Shown here: piece by piece, positions 16,578 through 24,131 of the stretch | Layout of the letters: each line of letters begins with the position of its first letter | Position numbering within the stretch: the stretch's first letter is position 1 | Origin: Clostridiales bacterium | Lineage (GTDB): Bacteria; Bacillota; Clostridia; Oscillospirales; Acutalibacteraceae | Assembly: GCA_019415925.1 (NCBI GenBank) | Contig: DXYG01000037.1 | Span: 1-24,131, forward strand | Length of the DNA: 24,131 nt | Direction: 5' to 3' | Program-made: the position numbers and the translations under genes | The notes under the pieces: generated by a model | Database searches by the model: none | What the model was told of the DNA's origin: nothing | The model's input: the letters and a program-made list of their open reading frames with translations, nothing else

Positions 16578-17699
16578 ATGAATAAAGTTCTGAAGCGTAT
16601 TTTGCAAATTTTGTCGGTAATTCTGGCTGTTGTTGTATTAGCCGCCGTTGCGTTTTTTGGACTGTATTTCACCAGAATCCGGACCTTCAGCAGCATTGAG
16701 CAGCTTACGGATTACGAGGATGGATACAATCTCTATCGTATGGACGTCCAATATGATTACAATCTTGACAATATCATCAATTACGGCATTACGGACGATC
16801 AGACGATGATTGACGCAATTGTGAAAGAGGCGTTGCCGCTGTTGCCTGTGAAGATTGAAGCACCCAATTTCGGCTGTACGTCGTTTACTCTGACCGATAA
16901 GGACGGCGACGTTCATATGGGACGTAATTACGATTTCAGCAAAGATACATCTTCTATGTTGGTTTACTGCGAACCAAAGGACGGATATAAGTCTATTGCC
17001 TTTGCCGCACTTGACAATGTTTCGGCAAATGTGCCTGATGATAGTATCAAAAGTAAGTTTGCAAGCCTGACTGCGCCTTTTGTATGTCTTGACGGTATGA
17101 ACGAAAAGGGTGTGTCCATCGCCGTGCTGACGCTGGACAGCGAGCCTGTACATCAAAACACAGGAAAGCCTGTCATTTTTACCACGCTTGCCATACGTCT
17201 TGTACTTGACCGGGCGGCGACCACAGAGGAAGCAGTGGAGCTTTTGCGAAGCTATGATATGTTCGCTTCCAGTGGCAGAGATTATCATTTTTACATCACC
17301 GATGCATCAGGCGATGGCAGAGTAATAGAGTATGACATTGACAGCGAATCAAGAGAGCTTATAGATACTCCATCAGAGGCGGTTACTAATTTCTTTATCA
17401 CCCATAAGGATGAGGTGCTTCCTAATCAGAAAAACGGTATCTACGGTCACGGCAAGGAACGCTATGACGCCGTGCTGAAGGTGCTGGAGACGGAAAAAGG
17501 CAATTACACTGGCGATACCGTGTGGAACGCAATGAAATCGGCGGCACAAGACCCCAACCCCGATGACATCACAAGCAACACACAATGGTCCATCGCATAT
17601 AACAATACTGACCTTACCGCAGATATCGCAATCCGCCGCAACTGGGAGGACATAACACATTGCGAGCTGGAAAAAAAGGTGACGACGCCGGTAAAATGA
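16578..17699 (+). CDS. Membrane-anchored Ntn-hydrolase, choloylglycine hydrolase/penicillin acylase superfamily
   Basis: This 373-residue protein has an N-terminal signal anchor (about 8-31) and a catalytic domain beginning at C100 in F-G-C-T-S-F. R116 and D119 in G-R-N-Y-D-F sit +16 and +19 from the Cys, exactly as Arg18 and Asp21 relate to Cys2 in bile salt hydrolase. D-G-M-N-E-K-G (169-175) is a further family motif. The nucleophile would be exposed by cleavage between G99 and C100, removing the anchor segment. Substrates of the family are linear amides: bile salts, penicillins, N-acyl homoserine lactones. It lies 87 bp after the NRPS with its own GGGAGAG ribosome site. Codon use is richer in G/C-ending codons than in the NRPS, hinting at separate origin. 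Deacylation of the NRPS product is inferred. Confidence 0.85.
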   Translation: MNKVLKRILQILSVILAVVVLAAVAFFGLYFTRIRTFSSIEQLTDYEDGYNLYRMDVQYDYNLDNIINYGITDDQTMIDAIVKEALPLLPVKIEAPNFGCTSFTLTDKDGDVHMGRNYDFSKDTSSMLVYCEPKDGYKSIAFAALDNVSANVPDDSIKSKFASLTAPFVCLDGMNEKGVSIAVLTLDSEPVHQNTGKPVIFTTLAIRLVLDRAATTEEAVELLRSYDMFASSGRDYHFYITDASGDGRVIEYDIDSESRELIDTPSEAVTNFFITHKDEVLPNQKNGIYGHGKERYDAVLKVLETEKGNYTGDTVWNAMKSAAQDPNPDDITSNTQWSIAYNNTDLTADIAIRRNWEDITHCELEKKVTTPVK

Positions 17700-17780
17700 T
17701 TGGTACCGGGTATTTACGGCATAAAGAAAAAGTATTCTGCAAAGTAAAATTAAATTAAGCGATTTGACACATTCGAATTC

Positions 17781-17824
17781 ATCCCTCCTGTTAGGTACAA
17801 TGTATCTAACGGGAGGGATTTTTT
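17781..17824 (+). terminator. Strong Rho-independent terminator after the amidase
   Basis: ATCCCTCCTGTTAG (17781-17794) pairs with CTAACGGGAGGGAT (17806-17819), one T-G wobble, with further pairing TACA/TGTA in the loop. A run of six T (17819-17824) follows. It closes the NRPS-amidase unit. Confidence 0.92.
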
Positions 17825-17827
17825 ACA

Positions 17828-17920
17828 TTATAGGAAATTGCTCGGATGCGCTCGGTCATAAAAGATTGCATCAGCAGAAGCTGTCTGCACGAATTACAAG
17901 TCGAGATACTCGGCTTTTTG
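17828..17920 (+). repeat. 93-bp paired element ending in a terminator hairpin, copy A
   Basis: From TTATAGGAAA to a T-run the element is 93 bp, exactly the length of copy B at 20225-20317. Shared blocks at equal offsets are TTATAGGAAA (offset 0), CTGTCTGC (offset 53), CGAATT, and a terminal hairpin, here GTCGAG-ATA-CTCGGC plus T5. The middle part differs between copies but can fold in each (here GATGC/GCATC and GCAGA/TCTGC). It begins a few bases after a strong terminator, as does copy B. Whether it is a non-coding RNA, a tandem terminator or a spread repeat is open. Confidence 0.6.
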
Positions 17921-18226
17921 TGGAATTGATAAAGCATTATGTATATTTCTCCAAAATATTTTTAACTTCTAAAATATGACAATATATTTCTTTTTACAAT
18001 GTTATTATTATGTTTATTTGAAATATTTGTCGTATAGTGATTATACTGATAGAAAATATGATTTCTCGCATAACAAATAGATACCGAGATGTGATTTTGT
18101 TTTTGATTGTAAATAGGAGCTTAATTACAGAGCTTTTCTTATTTCTTTAACACGCATTTATTTAATCTGTATTAAATATTTTAATTATTAATGCAATATT
18201 TCTATATTTTATATAAAAATAAATAA
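17921..18226. other. AT-rich intergenic stretch before xpt
   Basis: No convincing gene is seen here. A possible weak promoter TTGAAA (18018-18023)-18 bp-TATACT (18042-18047) points toward xpt. Short complementary runs GTATA/TATAC (near 18032-18046) and CTCG/CGAG (near 18066-18094) occur in what would be its leader. The three-way-junction bases of a purine riboswitch were not found. Confidence 0.4.
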
Positions 18227-18255
18227 TTGAATCTTGTCGAACAATGTAGTATAAT
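18227..18255 (+). promoter_or_regulatory. Sigma-A promoter of xpt
   Basis: TTGAAT (18227-18232), a 17-bp spacer and a consensus TATAAT (18250-18255) give a start near 18262 and a leader of only about 36 nt. That leaves no room for a riboswitch after this start site. Confidence 0.7.
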
Positions 18256-18297
18256 ATTTTTATATTTCTATTTTTATAAACAGAGGATGCAGGTATT

Positions 18298-18873
18298 ATG
18301 AAGCTTTTAGAGGACAGAATTCTCAAGGACGGTCATATCGGTAAGGGCAATGTGTTAAAGGTAGACAGCTTTTTAAACCACCAGATTGACACAGCTTTTA
18401 TTTCTGAGTTAGGCAAGGAGTTTTACAGACTCTATAAAGATGAAAAAGTTACAAAAATCCTCACTATTGAAGCTTCAGGGATAGGTATTGCCTGCTTAAC
18501 TGCACAATATTTTAATGTTCCTGTTGTATTTGCAAAGAAAACGCCAACAATAAATATATATTCCGATATATACACCTCTAAGGTATATTCATTTACCCAC
18601 AAGAAAGACTATGATATTTACGTATCAAAGCAGTTTATCAATAAAGATGACCGTATTCTTATTATTGATGACTTTCTTGCAAAGGGCAGTGCATTATCTG
18701 CATTGATTAATCTTATTAATGACGCTGGTGCTCAGACTGTCGGAGCAGGAATCGTTATTGAAAAGGCTTTTCAGGATGGCGGAAAAATAATCCGTGATAT
18801 GGGAATCAGGGTTGAGTCGTTGGCAATGATTAAGGAAATGACTGAAGAAGACGGTATTGTTTTCTGCAGTTAA
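18298..18873 (+). CDS. xpt: Xanthine phosphoribosyltransferase
   Basis: The 191-residue protein has the length of Xpt (about 190). It begins MKLLEDRILKDG, as Xpt proteins commonly do, and contains the PRPP-binding signature R-I-L-I-I-D-D-F-L-A-K-G-S-A near residues 119-132. It also has the I-E-A-S-G-I-G loop near residues 59-65, conserved in this subfamily. It converts xanthine and PRPP to XMP and pyrophosphate in the cytoplasm for purine salvage. The ATG follows AGAGGA with 10 bp spacing. A weak hairpin (18882-18894, AGAGC/GCTCT, T3) and 50 bp separate it from the BMP lipoprotein gene, so co-transcription with the nucleoside transporter is likely. This makes physical sense: uptake plus salvage. 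Confidence 0.93.
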   Translation: MKLLEDRILKDGHIGKGNVLKVDSFLNHQIDTAFISELGKEFYRLYKDEKVTKILTIEASGIGIACLTAQYFNVPVVFAKKTPTINIYSDIYTSKVYSFTHKKDYDIYVSKQFINKDDRILIIDDFLAKGSALSALINLINDAGAQTVGAGIVIEKAFQDGGKIIRDMGIRVESLAMIKEMTEEDGIVFCS

Positions 18874-18923
18874 ATAATCAGAGAGCATAGCTCTTTGACA
18901 TATCTTTTGAGGAGGAATTTAAA

Positions 18924-20153
18924 ATGTTCAAAAAGTTATTATCAATTACACTGGCTGCACTAATGGTGCTTTCGTTTGCCGCTGTATTCACAGGCTGCGG
19001 TTCAAGCAGCAGCTCAGGCAGCAACTCAGGCAGCAGCTCAGGCAGCAGCAATGCTGAAAGCCTCAAGTTCGGTTTCATCTATCTTCACGATGAAAACTCA
19101 ACATACGACAATAACTTCTTAGTTGCAGCAAAGGAAGCTTGCGAGAAGATGGGCGTTGAAATGATTAACAAGACAAACATCGACGAAAGCGACGCTTGTA
19201 AAGAGGCTGCTCTTGACTTAGTTGATCAGGGCTGTGACATCATTTTTGCCGACAGCTTTGGCCACGAGGACTTTATGATTGAGGCTGCAAAGGCTAATCC
19301 TGATGTTCAGTTCCTGCACGCTACAGGTACAAAAGCTCACACAGAGAAGCTTGACAACTTCCACAATGCTTTTGCTTCTATCTACGAGGGCCGTTACCTT
19401 GCAGGTGTTGCAGCAGGTATGAAAATCAACGAAATGATTGAAGCAGGAAAATTCACAAAAGACGAAGCTAAGATTGGATATGTTGGTGCTCACCCGTACG
19501 CTGAGGTTAAATCAGGCTACACATCATTCTATCTCGGTGCAAAGTCAGTTTGCCCGACTGCTACTATGGAAGTAACATTCACAGGTTCATGGTATGACGA
19601 AACTCTTGAAAAAGAGGCTGCAAACAAGCTTATTTCTGACGGTTGTGTTCTTATCAGCCAGCACGCTGACTCAATGGGTGCTCCTACAGCCTGCGAGTCT
19701 GCCGGTGTTCCCAATGTATCTTACAACGGTTCAACTGTAAGTGCTTGCCCCAACACATTTATAGTTTCTTCAAAAATCAACTGGGCACCTTACTTCGAGT
19801 ATGCTATCAAGTGCGTACAGGAAGGCAAGGCTATTGATACAGACTGGACAGGCACAATTGCAACAGGTTCAGTAGAGCTTACAGAAGTTAACGAAAAGGC
19901 TGCCGCTAAGGGTACTCAGGAGGCTATTGACGCTGCAAAGGCTGATTTAGAGTCCGGTAAGCTCAACGTATTTGACACTGCTGCATTTACAGTAAAGGGT
20001 GAAACTCTTACTTCATATATGGCTGACGTTGATACAGATGCTGAATACAAGGGCGATACAGAGGTTGTTAAGGATGGCGTCTTTGAGGAATCAAAATATC
20101 GTTCAGCTCCTTACTTTGACGTTGATATCGACGGAATTTCTGTTATTGAATAA
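18924..20153 (+). CDS. BMP-family nucleoside-binding lipoprotein of an ABC importer
   Basis: The 409-residue lipoprotein has a signal peptide with lipobox F-T-G-C (about residue 25). A Ser/Gly-rich linker (about 27-45) is encoded by short GGCAGCAGCTCA-like repeats. The mature part is a type I periplasmic-binding fold of the BMP/PnrA family: L-K-F-G-F-I-Y-L-H-D near the start, A-D-S-F-G-H-E-D, Y-E-G-R-Y-L-A-G-V-A-A-G, and I-G-Y-V-G-A-H-P-Y-A-E-V. BMP proteins bind purine nucleosides, and the next three genes encode the matching ATPase and permeases. GAGGAGGA (18909-18916) gives strong initiation. The terminator and 93-bp element between this gene and the ATPase gene would allow more binding protein than membrane components, a common arrangement. 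Confidence 0.93.
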   Translation: MFKKLLSITLAALMVLSFAAVFTGCGSSSSSGSNSGSSSGSSNAESLKFGFIYLHDENSTYDNNFLVAAKEACEKMGVEMINKTNIDESDACKEAALDLVDQGCDIIFADSFGHEDFMIEAAKANPDVQFLHATGTKAHTEKLDNFHNAFASIYEGRYLAGVAAGMKINEMIEAGKFTKDEAKIGYVGAHPYAEVKSGYTSFYLGAKSVCPTATMEVTFTGSWYDETLEKEAANKLISDGCVLISQHADSMGAPTACESAGVPNVSYNGSTVSACPNTFIVSSKINWAPYFEYAIKCVQEGKAIDTDWTGTIATGSVELTEVNEKAAAKGTQEAIDAAKADLESGKLNVFDTAAFTVKGETLTSYMADVDTDAEYKGDTEVVKDGVFEESKYRSAPYFDVDIDGISVIE

Positions 20154-20188
20154 CTTTAGATATCAGGTCACCACATAAACTGATTATT

Positions 20189-20223
20189 CCGTGACCGTTA
20201 TAATGCGGTCACGGATATTTTTT
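20189..20223 (+). terminator. Terminator with a possible competing upstream arm
   Basis: CCGTGACCG (20189-20197) pairs perfectly with CGGTCACGG (20206-20214), followed by ATA and six T (20218-20223). An upstream GGTCAC (20166-20171) can pair with the same GTGACC (20191-20196) and would prevent the terminator. This is compatible with attenuation or partial read-through into the ABC genes. Confidence 0.85.
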
Positions 20224-20224
20224 G

Positions 20225-20317
20225 TTATAGGAAACTGGCTTTGAAACAGTCGGGCAAAGAAGGTTTGACATTACAAACTGTCTGCCCGAATTGCGTGTCG
20301 AGGCACTCGACTTTTTT
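20225..20317 (+). repeat. 93-bp paired element ending in a terminator hairpin, copy B
   Basis: It has the same length and block order as copy A (17828-17920): TTATAGGAAA, CTGTCTGC at offset 53, CGAATT, then GTCGAG-GCA-CTCGAC (20297-20311) and six T (20312-20317). Internal pairing CGGGCA/TGCCCG encloses GTTTG/CAAAC. The T-run touches the AGGAGG ribosome site (20318-20323) of the ABC ATPase gene, so termination here would decide expression of the transporter. It may be a cis-acting attenuator or small RNA; the sensed signal is unknown. Confidence 0.6.
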
Positions 20318-20327
20318 AGGAGGCATT

Positions 20328-21866
20328 ATGGCTGGAGCTTTGGCGTTAGAATTAAAAGGCATAACCAAAACCTTTGGCAGTGTTGTTGCAAACAAGGATG
20401 TTGACCTGAAGGTATATAAAGGCGAAATTCTTTCTATACTCGGGGAAAACGGTTCAGGCAAGACAACACTGATGAATATGGTATCCGGTATTTACTACCC
20501 TGATTCGGGTGAGATTTTAGTTGACGGAGAAAATGTCATTATCCGTTCACCAAAGGATGCGTTTTCATATAAAATCGGAATGATACACCAGCATTTTAAG
20601 CTTGTGGATGTCTTTACTGCTACACAAAATATTGTTCTCGGTGTTAAGGACGGAAAATTCAATATTAAATCTGTTACAAAGAAAGTAATGGAAATTACCG
20701 AGAAGTACGGTTTTAACATAGACCTTAACAAGAAGATTTATGAAATGTCTGTATCTGAAAAGCAGACTGTGGAAATCATTAAGGTGCTTTACAGAGGGGC
20801 TGATATACTTATCCTCGACGAGCCAACCGCTGTACTTACACCGCAGGAAACACAAAAACTGTTCAACATTCTCCGCAAGATGAAAAAAGACGGAAAATCT
20901 ATTATTATAATTACCCATAAGCTCCACGAGGTGCTTGAGATTTCCGACAGAGTCACCATATTAAGAAAAGGTATGAATGCCGGTACTGTTGAAACAAAGG
21001 ACGCAACGGAACAGTCCCTTACCGAAATGATGATGGGTGAGAAGGTGGACCTCAATATAATCCGTGAAGAGCCTGTAAATCCTGTTGAAAGACTTGTTGT
21101 GGATAACCTTAGTGTTATGAAAAGCGACGGTACTGTTGCACTGCACAATGTCAGCTTCAATGCATACGGAGGAGAAATCCTCGGTGTTGCCGGAATTTCG
21201 GGATGCGGTCAGAAGGAGCTTCTGGAGTCTATCGCCGGGCTTCAGATTGCCTCTAAGGAATCAAGTATTATATACAAGCCTGATGATTTGGAAGAACAGC
21301 AGCTTGTGGGCAAAAATCCAATAGAAATCAGAAAGCTCGGTATTGCTCTTTCTTTCGTACCTGAGGACAGGCTCGGTATGGGCCTTGTCGGAGATATGGA
21401 CATCATCGACAATATGATGCTGCGTTCCTATAAATCCGGCAGAGGTTCTTTTCTTAACAGAAAAGAACCGAGAACGCTCGCAAATCAGATTATTGAAAGC
21501 CTCGAGGTTGTTACTCCGAGCGCCACTACTCCTGTAAGACGTTTATCAGGCGGTAATGTTCAGAAGGTGCTTGTAGGAAGAGAAATTTCCTCAGCGCCAA
21601 AGGTGCTTATGGTAGCATATCCGGTAAGAGGACTTGACATTAACTCATCATACACTATCTATAATCTGCTTTCAGAGCAAAAGAAAAACGGTGCAGCTAT
21701 TATCTTCGTCGGCGAGGATATAGATGTACTCATTGAGCTTTGCGACAGAATTATGGTTATGAACTCAGGTAAAATTACCGGTATTTTAGACGGCAGAACG
21801 GCAACAAAGGAAGAAATCGGTCTGCTTATGACAAAAAGCGTAGAAAGGGAGGACAGTAATGAATAA
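20328..21866 (+). CDS. Nucleoside ABC importer, duplicated ATPase subunit (NupA/NupO type)
   Basis: The protein has 512 residues from ATG 20328, chosen because AGGAGG (20318-20323) precedes it; the frame open upstream runs through the 93-bp element. It has two fused ABC domains. The first has a canonical Walker A G-E-N-G-S-G-K-T-T (about 39-47) and Walker B I-L-I-L-D-E-P-T-A-V-L-T-P, but a divergent signature S-V-S-E-K-Q-T. The second has a degenerate P-loop G-V-A-G-I-S-G-C-G-Q-K (about 286) and a canonical L-S-G-G-N-V-Q-K (about 405). This asymmetry is normal for the family. The second Walker B region reads M-V-A-Y-P-V-R-G-L-D, with Tyr-Pro-Val where relatives often have Gln-Pro-Thr. It energises the permeases at 21859 and 22964, with which it overlaps or abuts. 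Confidence 0.93.
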   Translation: MAGALALELKGITKTFGSVVANKDVDLKVYKGEILSILGENGSGKTTLMNMVSGIYYPDSGEILVDGENVIIRSPKDAFSYKIGMIHQHFKLVDVFTATQNIVLGVKDGKFNIKSVTKKVMEITEKYGFNIDLNKKIYEMSVSEKQTVEIIKVLYRGADILILDEPTAVLTPQETQKLFNILRKMKKDGKSIIIITHKLHEVLEISDRVTILRKGMNAGTVETKDATEQSLTEMMMGEKVDLNIIREEPVNPVERLVVDNLSVMKSDGTVALHNVSFNAYGGEILGVAGISGCGQKELLESIAGLQIASKESSIIYKPDDLEEQQLVGKNPIEIRKLGIALSFVPEDRLGMGLVGDMDIIDNMMLRSYKSGRGSFLNRKEPRTLANQIIESLEVVTPSATTPVRRLSGGNVQKVLVGREISSAPKVLMVAYPVRGLDINSSYTIYNLLSEQKKNGAAIIFVGEDIDVLIELCDRIMVMNSGKITGILDGRTATKEEIGLLMTKSVEREDSNE

Positions 21867-22962
21867 AACTAAAAATCACGAGCCTCTCTTTCATATAGTC
21901 AAGAGAGATGCCCTTCCGTTTTATAAATCTTGGGCAATACGAATAATAGCAATTCTTGCTGCGCTAATCGTTGCAGGCATTATTACAATGCTTTTCACAG
22001 GCGAAAACCCGATTCAGGTTTACTTAACAATGTTTAAAGGTGCCTTCGGAACAAGCAGACGTATCTGGAGCTTGTTACAGAGTCTGGCTATGTTGTTGTG
22101 TGTTGCCTTAGCTGTTACTCCTGCATTTATGATGAGATTCTGGAATATCGGTGCTGAGGGACAGGTGCTTATCGGAGGCCTTGCAACAGCCGCCTGTATG
22201 ATTACTCTCGGCGATAAAATACCAAATGCCCTTCTGATTATTGTAATGATTGTAGCAAGTATATCTGCTGCCGCAATCTGGGCGCTTATTCCGGCATTTT
22301 TTAAGGCGAAATTCAATACTAACGAAACATTGTTTACGCTTATGATGAACTATGTTGCAATTCAGCTTGTTTCATACTTTGAAAAGCTCTGGGAAAATCC
22401 AAAGGGCTCAAGCAACATCGGTATTATTAATCAGGCTACTCACGCAGGCTGGCTGCCGACTATCGGCAACTTTGATTATCTTCTGAATATAATCGTTGTT
22501 CTGGCTCTGACCGTGTTTATGTATATTTACCTTAAATACAGCAAACACGGCTACGAGCTAACCGTTGTCGGCGAAAGTGAAAACACGGCAAGATATATCG
22601 GACTTAATGTAAAGAAAGTAATTATGAGAACAATGATTTTGTCAGGTGCAATCTGCGGTATTGCAGGCTTACTTCTTGTCGGAGGAACAAACCATACAAT
22701 CACGACTACAACAGCAGGAGGCAGAGGCTTTACTGCTATTATGGTGTCGTGGCTTGCAAAATTCAATCCGATATTTATGATATTAACTGCTTTTCTGATT
22801 ACTTTTCTGCAATCCGGTGCAGGAGAAATCTCAACAGTGTTCGGATTAAATGAATCTTTCTCCGATATAATCACCGGCATTATTATTTTCTTTATTATCG
22901 GCTGCGAGTTCTTTATTAACTACAAGCTGCATTTCCGCAGTTCACACAAGGAGGTAAAGTAA
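21859..22962 (+). CDS. Nucleoside ABC importer permease 1 (NupB/NupP type)
   Basis: The 367-residue polytopic protein of the BPD_transp_2 permease family has about nine to ten hydrophobic helices. It contains F-W-N-I-G-A-E-G-Q-V-L-I-G-G, the family hallmark following the second helix, and Y-E-L-x-V-V-G-E-S-E-N-T-A-R-Y-I-G, the cytoplasmic coupling loop. Its ATG overlaps the ATPase stop by 8 bp, so translation is coupled. It forms the heterodimeric channel with the product of the next gene. Confidence 0.93.
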   Translation: MNKTKNHEPLFHIVKRDALPFYKSWAIRIIAILAALIVAGIITMLFTGENPIQVYLTMFKGAFGTSRRIWSLLQSLAMLLCVALAVTPAFMMRFWNIGAEGQVLIGGLATAACMITLGDKIPNALLIIVMIVASISAAAIWALIPAFFKAKFNTNETLFTLMMNYVAIQLVSYFEKLWENPKGSSNIGIINQATHAGWLPTIGNFDYLLNIIVVLALTVFMYIYLKYSKHGYELTVVGESENTARYIGLNVKKVIMRTMILSGAICGIAGLLLVGGTNHTITTTTAGGRGFTAIMVSWLAKFNPIFMILTAFLITFLQSGAGEISTVFGLNESFSDIITGIIIFFIIGCEFFINYKLHFRSSHKEVK

Positions 22963-22963
22963 A

Positions 22964-23950
22964 ATGCTGGCAACACTTATTCAACGTGCCGTAATGCAGG
23001 GTATTCCTCTGTTATTCGGTGCTACCGGCGAAATTCTTACGGAAAAGTCCGGTAATCTTAACCTCGGTATTCCGGGCATTATGTATGTAGGCGGCATCAG
23101 CGGCGTTATCGGAGCGTTCTTTTACGAAAGCTCCCTTGCTTCTCCAGAAGACGCAAATGCCTTTCTGGCTATTTCAATACCTCTGCTTTGCAGTATTTTA
23201 GGCTCGCTTATTGTAGGTTTAATTTACTGTTTCCTAACCGTTACACTAAGAGCTAATCAGAACGTAACAGGTCTTGCAATTACGACCTTTGGCGTCGGTT
23301 TCGGCAACTTCTTCGGAGGTTCGCTCATTAAGCTTGTTGACACAGATATTCCCTCAATTTCCCTGACAACAACAAGTAATTTCTTCAGGACAACCTTGCC
23401 TTTTGCAGACTCAACAGGCTGGATTGGCAAGATATTTCTCTCTTACGGATTCTTGGCTTATGCCGCAATTATAATTGCCCTTGCCTGCTCATTCTTCCTC
23501 AACAGAACACGTGGCGGCTTGCACCTCAGGGCTGTAGGAGAAAATCCTGCTACTGCCGACGCCGCAGGTATCAGCGTTGGAAAAACAAAATATCTTGCTA
23601 CCTGTATCGGAAGCGTAATTGCAGGCTTAGGCGGCCTTTACTATGTAATGGACTACGCCAACGGAGTATGGTCAAACGACGGTTTCGGCGACAGAGGCTG
23701 GCTTGCAATTGCTCTTGTAATCTTTGTTATGTGGAAACCCAAATCAGCTATTTTAGGCTCAATTCTGTTCGGCGGACTCTACATTATATATCTGTTCATT
23801 CCGGGACTTCCGCTCAGAACGCAGGAATTATTCAAAATGCTGCCTTATGTAGTAACTATTGTTGTGCTTATTCTTGTAAGCATAAGAAACAAAAAGGAAA
23901 ATCAAGGCCCGCAATCCCTCGGTCTTTCTTACTTCAGAGAAGAACGATAG
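22964..23950 (+). CDS. Nucleoside ABC importer permease 2 (NupC/NupQ type)
   Basis: The 328-residue BPD_transp_2 permease is shorter than permease 1, as usual for the second subunit. It carries A-T-G-E-I-L-T-E-K-S-G-N-L-N-L-G-I-P-G-I-M, typical of this subunit, and the coupling loop G-L-H-L-R-A-V-G-E-N-P-A-T-A-D-A-A-G-I. It has about eight to nine hydrophobic helices. It starts 1 bp after the stop of permease 1 behind AAGGAGGT and is the last gene of the unit. Confidence 0.93.
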   Translation: MLATLIQRAVMQGIPLLFGATGEILTEKSGNLNLGIPGIMYVGGISGVIGAFFYESSLASPEDANAFLAISIPLLCSILGSLIVGLIYCFLTVTLRANQNVTGLAITTFGVGFGNFFGGSLIKLVDTDIPSISLTTTSNFFRTTLPFADSTGWIGKIFLSYGFLAYAAIIIALACSFFLNRTRGGLHLRAVGENPATADAAGISVGKTKYLATCIGSVIAGLGGLYYVMDYANGVWSNDGFGDRGWLAIALVIFVMWKPKSAILGSILFGGLYIIYLFIPGLPLRTQELFKMLPYVVTIVVLILVSIRNKKENQGPQSLGLSYFREER

Positions 23951-23968
23951 AAGATAAAATAACAAAAG

Positions 23969-23997
23969 CTCCCGATTTTGTGAATCGAGAGTTTTTT
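23969..23997 (+). terminator. Rho-independent terminator closing the transporter operon
   Basis: CTCCCGATT (23969-23977) pairs with AATCGAGAG (23983-23991) with one mismatch, a 5-nt loop and six T (23992-23997). It lies 18 bp after the last stop. The remaining 134 bp of the window hold no supported gene. Confidence 0.85.
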
Positions 23998-24131
23998 GTC
24001 TATCTTACTACTATTTTATTTTCTGATTATCCCTTTAAATAATCCGGAATTATAAGTTAAATTCTTGAGATAAACTATAATTTAGCGGTGAGTTGACTCG
24101 CAAAAAAAATTAAAAATTTCGGTCAAGCCTT

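Noticed and set aside
16638..17288. A 216-codon frame antisense to the amidase gene
   Set aside because: The + strand protein has clear catalytic motifs in this stretch; the antisense frame is Cys/His/Arg-rich without domain features, as expected of a shadow.
17980..18297. Purine riboswitch upstream of xpt
   Set aside because: I looked for the conserved junction and loop bases (TATAATC-like start, ATATGG, CTACC, CCGTAAA) and did not find them. The strong promoter at 18227-18255 also leaves only about 36 nt of leader.
18998..19050. Short tandem repeats GGCAGCAGCTCA as a repeat locus
   Set aside because: They encode the Ser/Gly linker after the lipobox of the BMP lipoprotein, a common low-complexity linker.
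20241..20327. N-terminal extension of the ABC ATPase upstream of ATG 20328
   Set aside because: It translates the 93-bp element including its terminator hairpin, lacks a ribosome site, and relatives begin close to the residues after 20328.
24053..24081. A promoter with TATAAT at 24076-24081 near the window end
   Set aside because: No reasonable -35 box lies 16-18 bp upstream and no gene start follows within the window.

Overview
The window is AT-rich and reads as a low-GC gut Clostridia (Oscillospiraceae/Ruminococcaceae type). Supporting this are LytS-type kinases, a BMP/Nup-type purine nucleoside transporter, an Ruminococcus-like non-ribosomal peptide synthetase (NRPS) with a terminal reductase, and strong AGGAGG ribosome sites. 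A Ruminococcus bromii-like organism would fit, but that is inference. Bases 1-28 are not biological: they match the Nextera/Tn5 read-2 adapter, so the true contig begins at about base 29.

Left third (29-6927): two + strand envelope genes come first, a secreted duplicated-domain protein and a polytopic DUF218/YdcF protein. They are followed on the - strand by a two-component system: a LytS-like sensor kinase and a response regulator with a SARP-like DNA-binding domain. A divergent small membrane protein (DUF5684-like) follows. Three promoters in this part share one layout: two TTGTCA-like hexamers 11 bp apart, then 7 bp, then a -10 box. This is the geometry known for SARP-type activators, so the three envelope genes look like a local regulon of this two-component system. 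Two copies of a palindromic MITE-like repeat bracket the kinase/regulator/DUF5684 block.

Middle (7012-17824): a promoter with an inverted repeat in its spacer starts a probable operon. It encodes a STAS (anti-sigma antagonist-like) protein, a MATE exporter fused to a degenerate RsbW-like ATPase domain, and a 2422-residue C-A-T-C-A-T-R NRPS. A membrane-anchored Ntn-hydrolase of the choloylglycine-hydrolase/penicillin-acylase superfamily follows. The predicted product is an N-acyl dipeptide aldehyde, probably with an acidic residue at the aldehyde end, of the class of protease inhibitors and pyrazinone precursors known from gut Clostridia. The STAS/MATE-ATPase pair suggests regulated export, and the amidase suggests deacylation outside the cell.

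Right third (18227-23997): a purine acquisition unit holds xanthine phosphoribosyltransferase, a BMP-family lipoprotein, a double ATPase and two permeases. A terminator with a possible competing hairpin lies between the lipoprotein gene and the ATPase gene. It is followed by a 93-bp element that also occurs after the amidase gene; each copy ends in its own terminator-like hairpin. No rRNA, tRNA, CRISPR array or transposase gene was seen.
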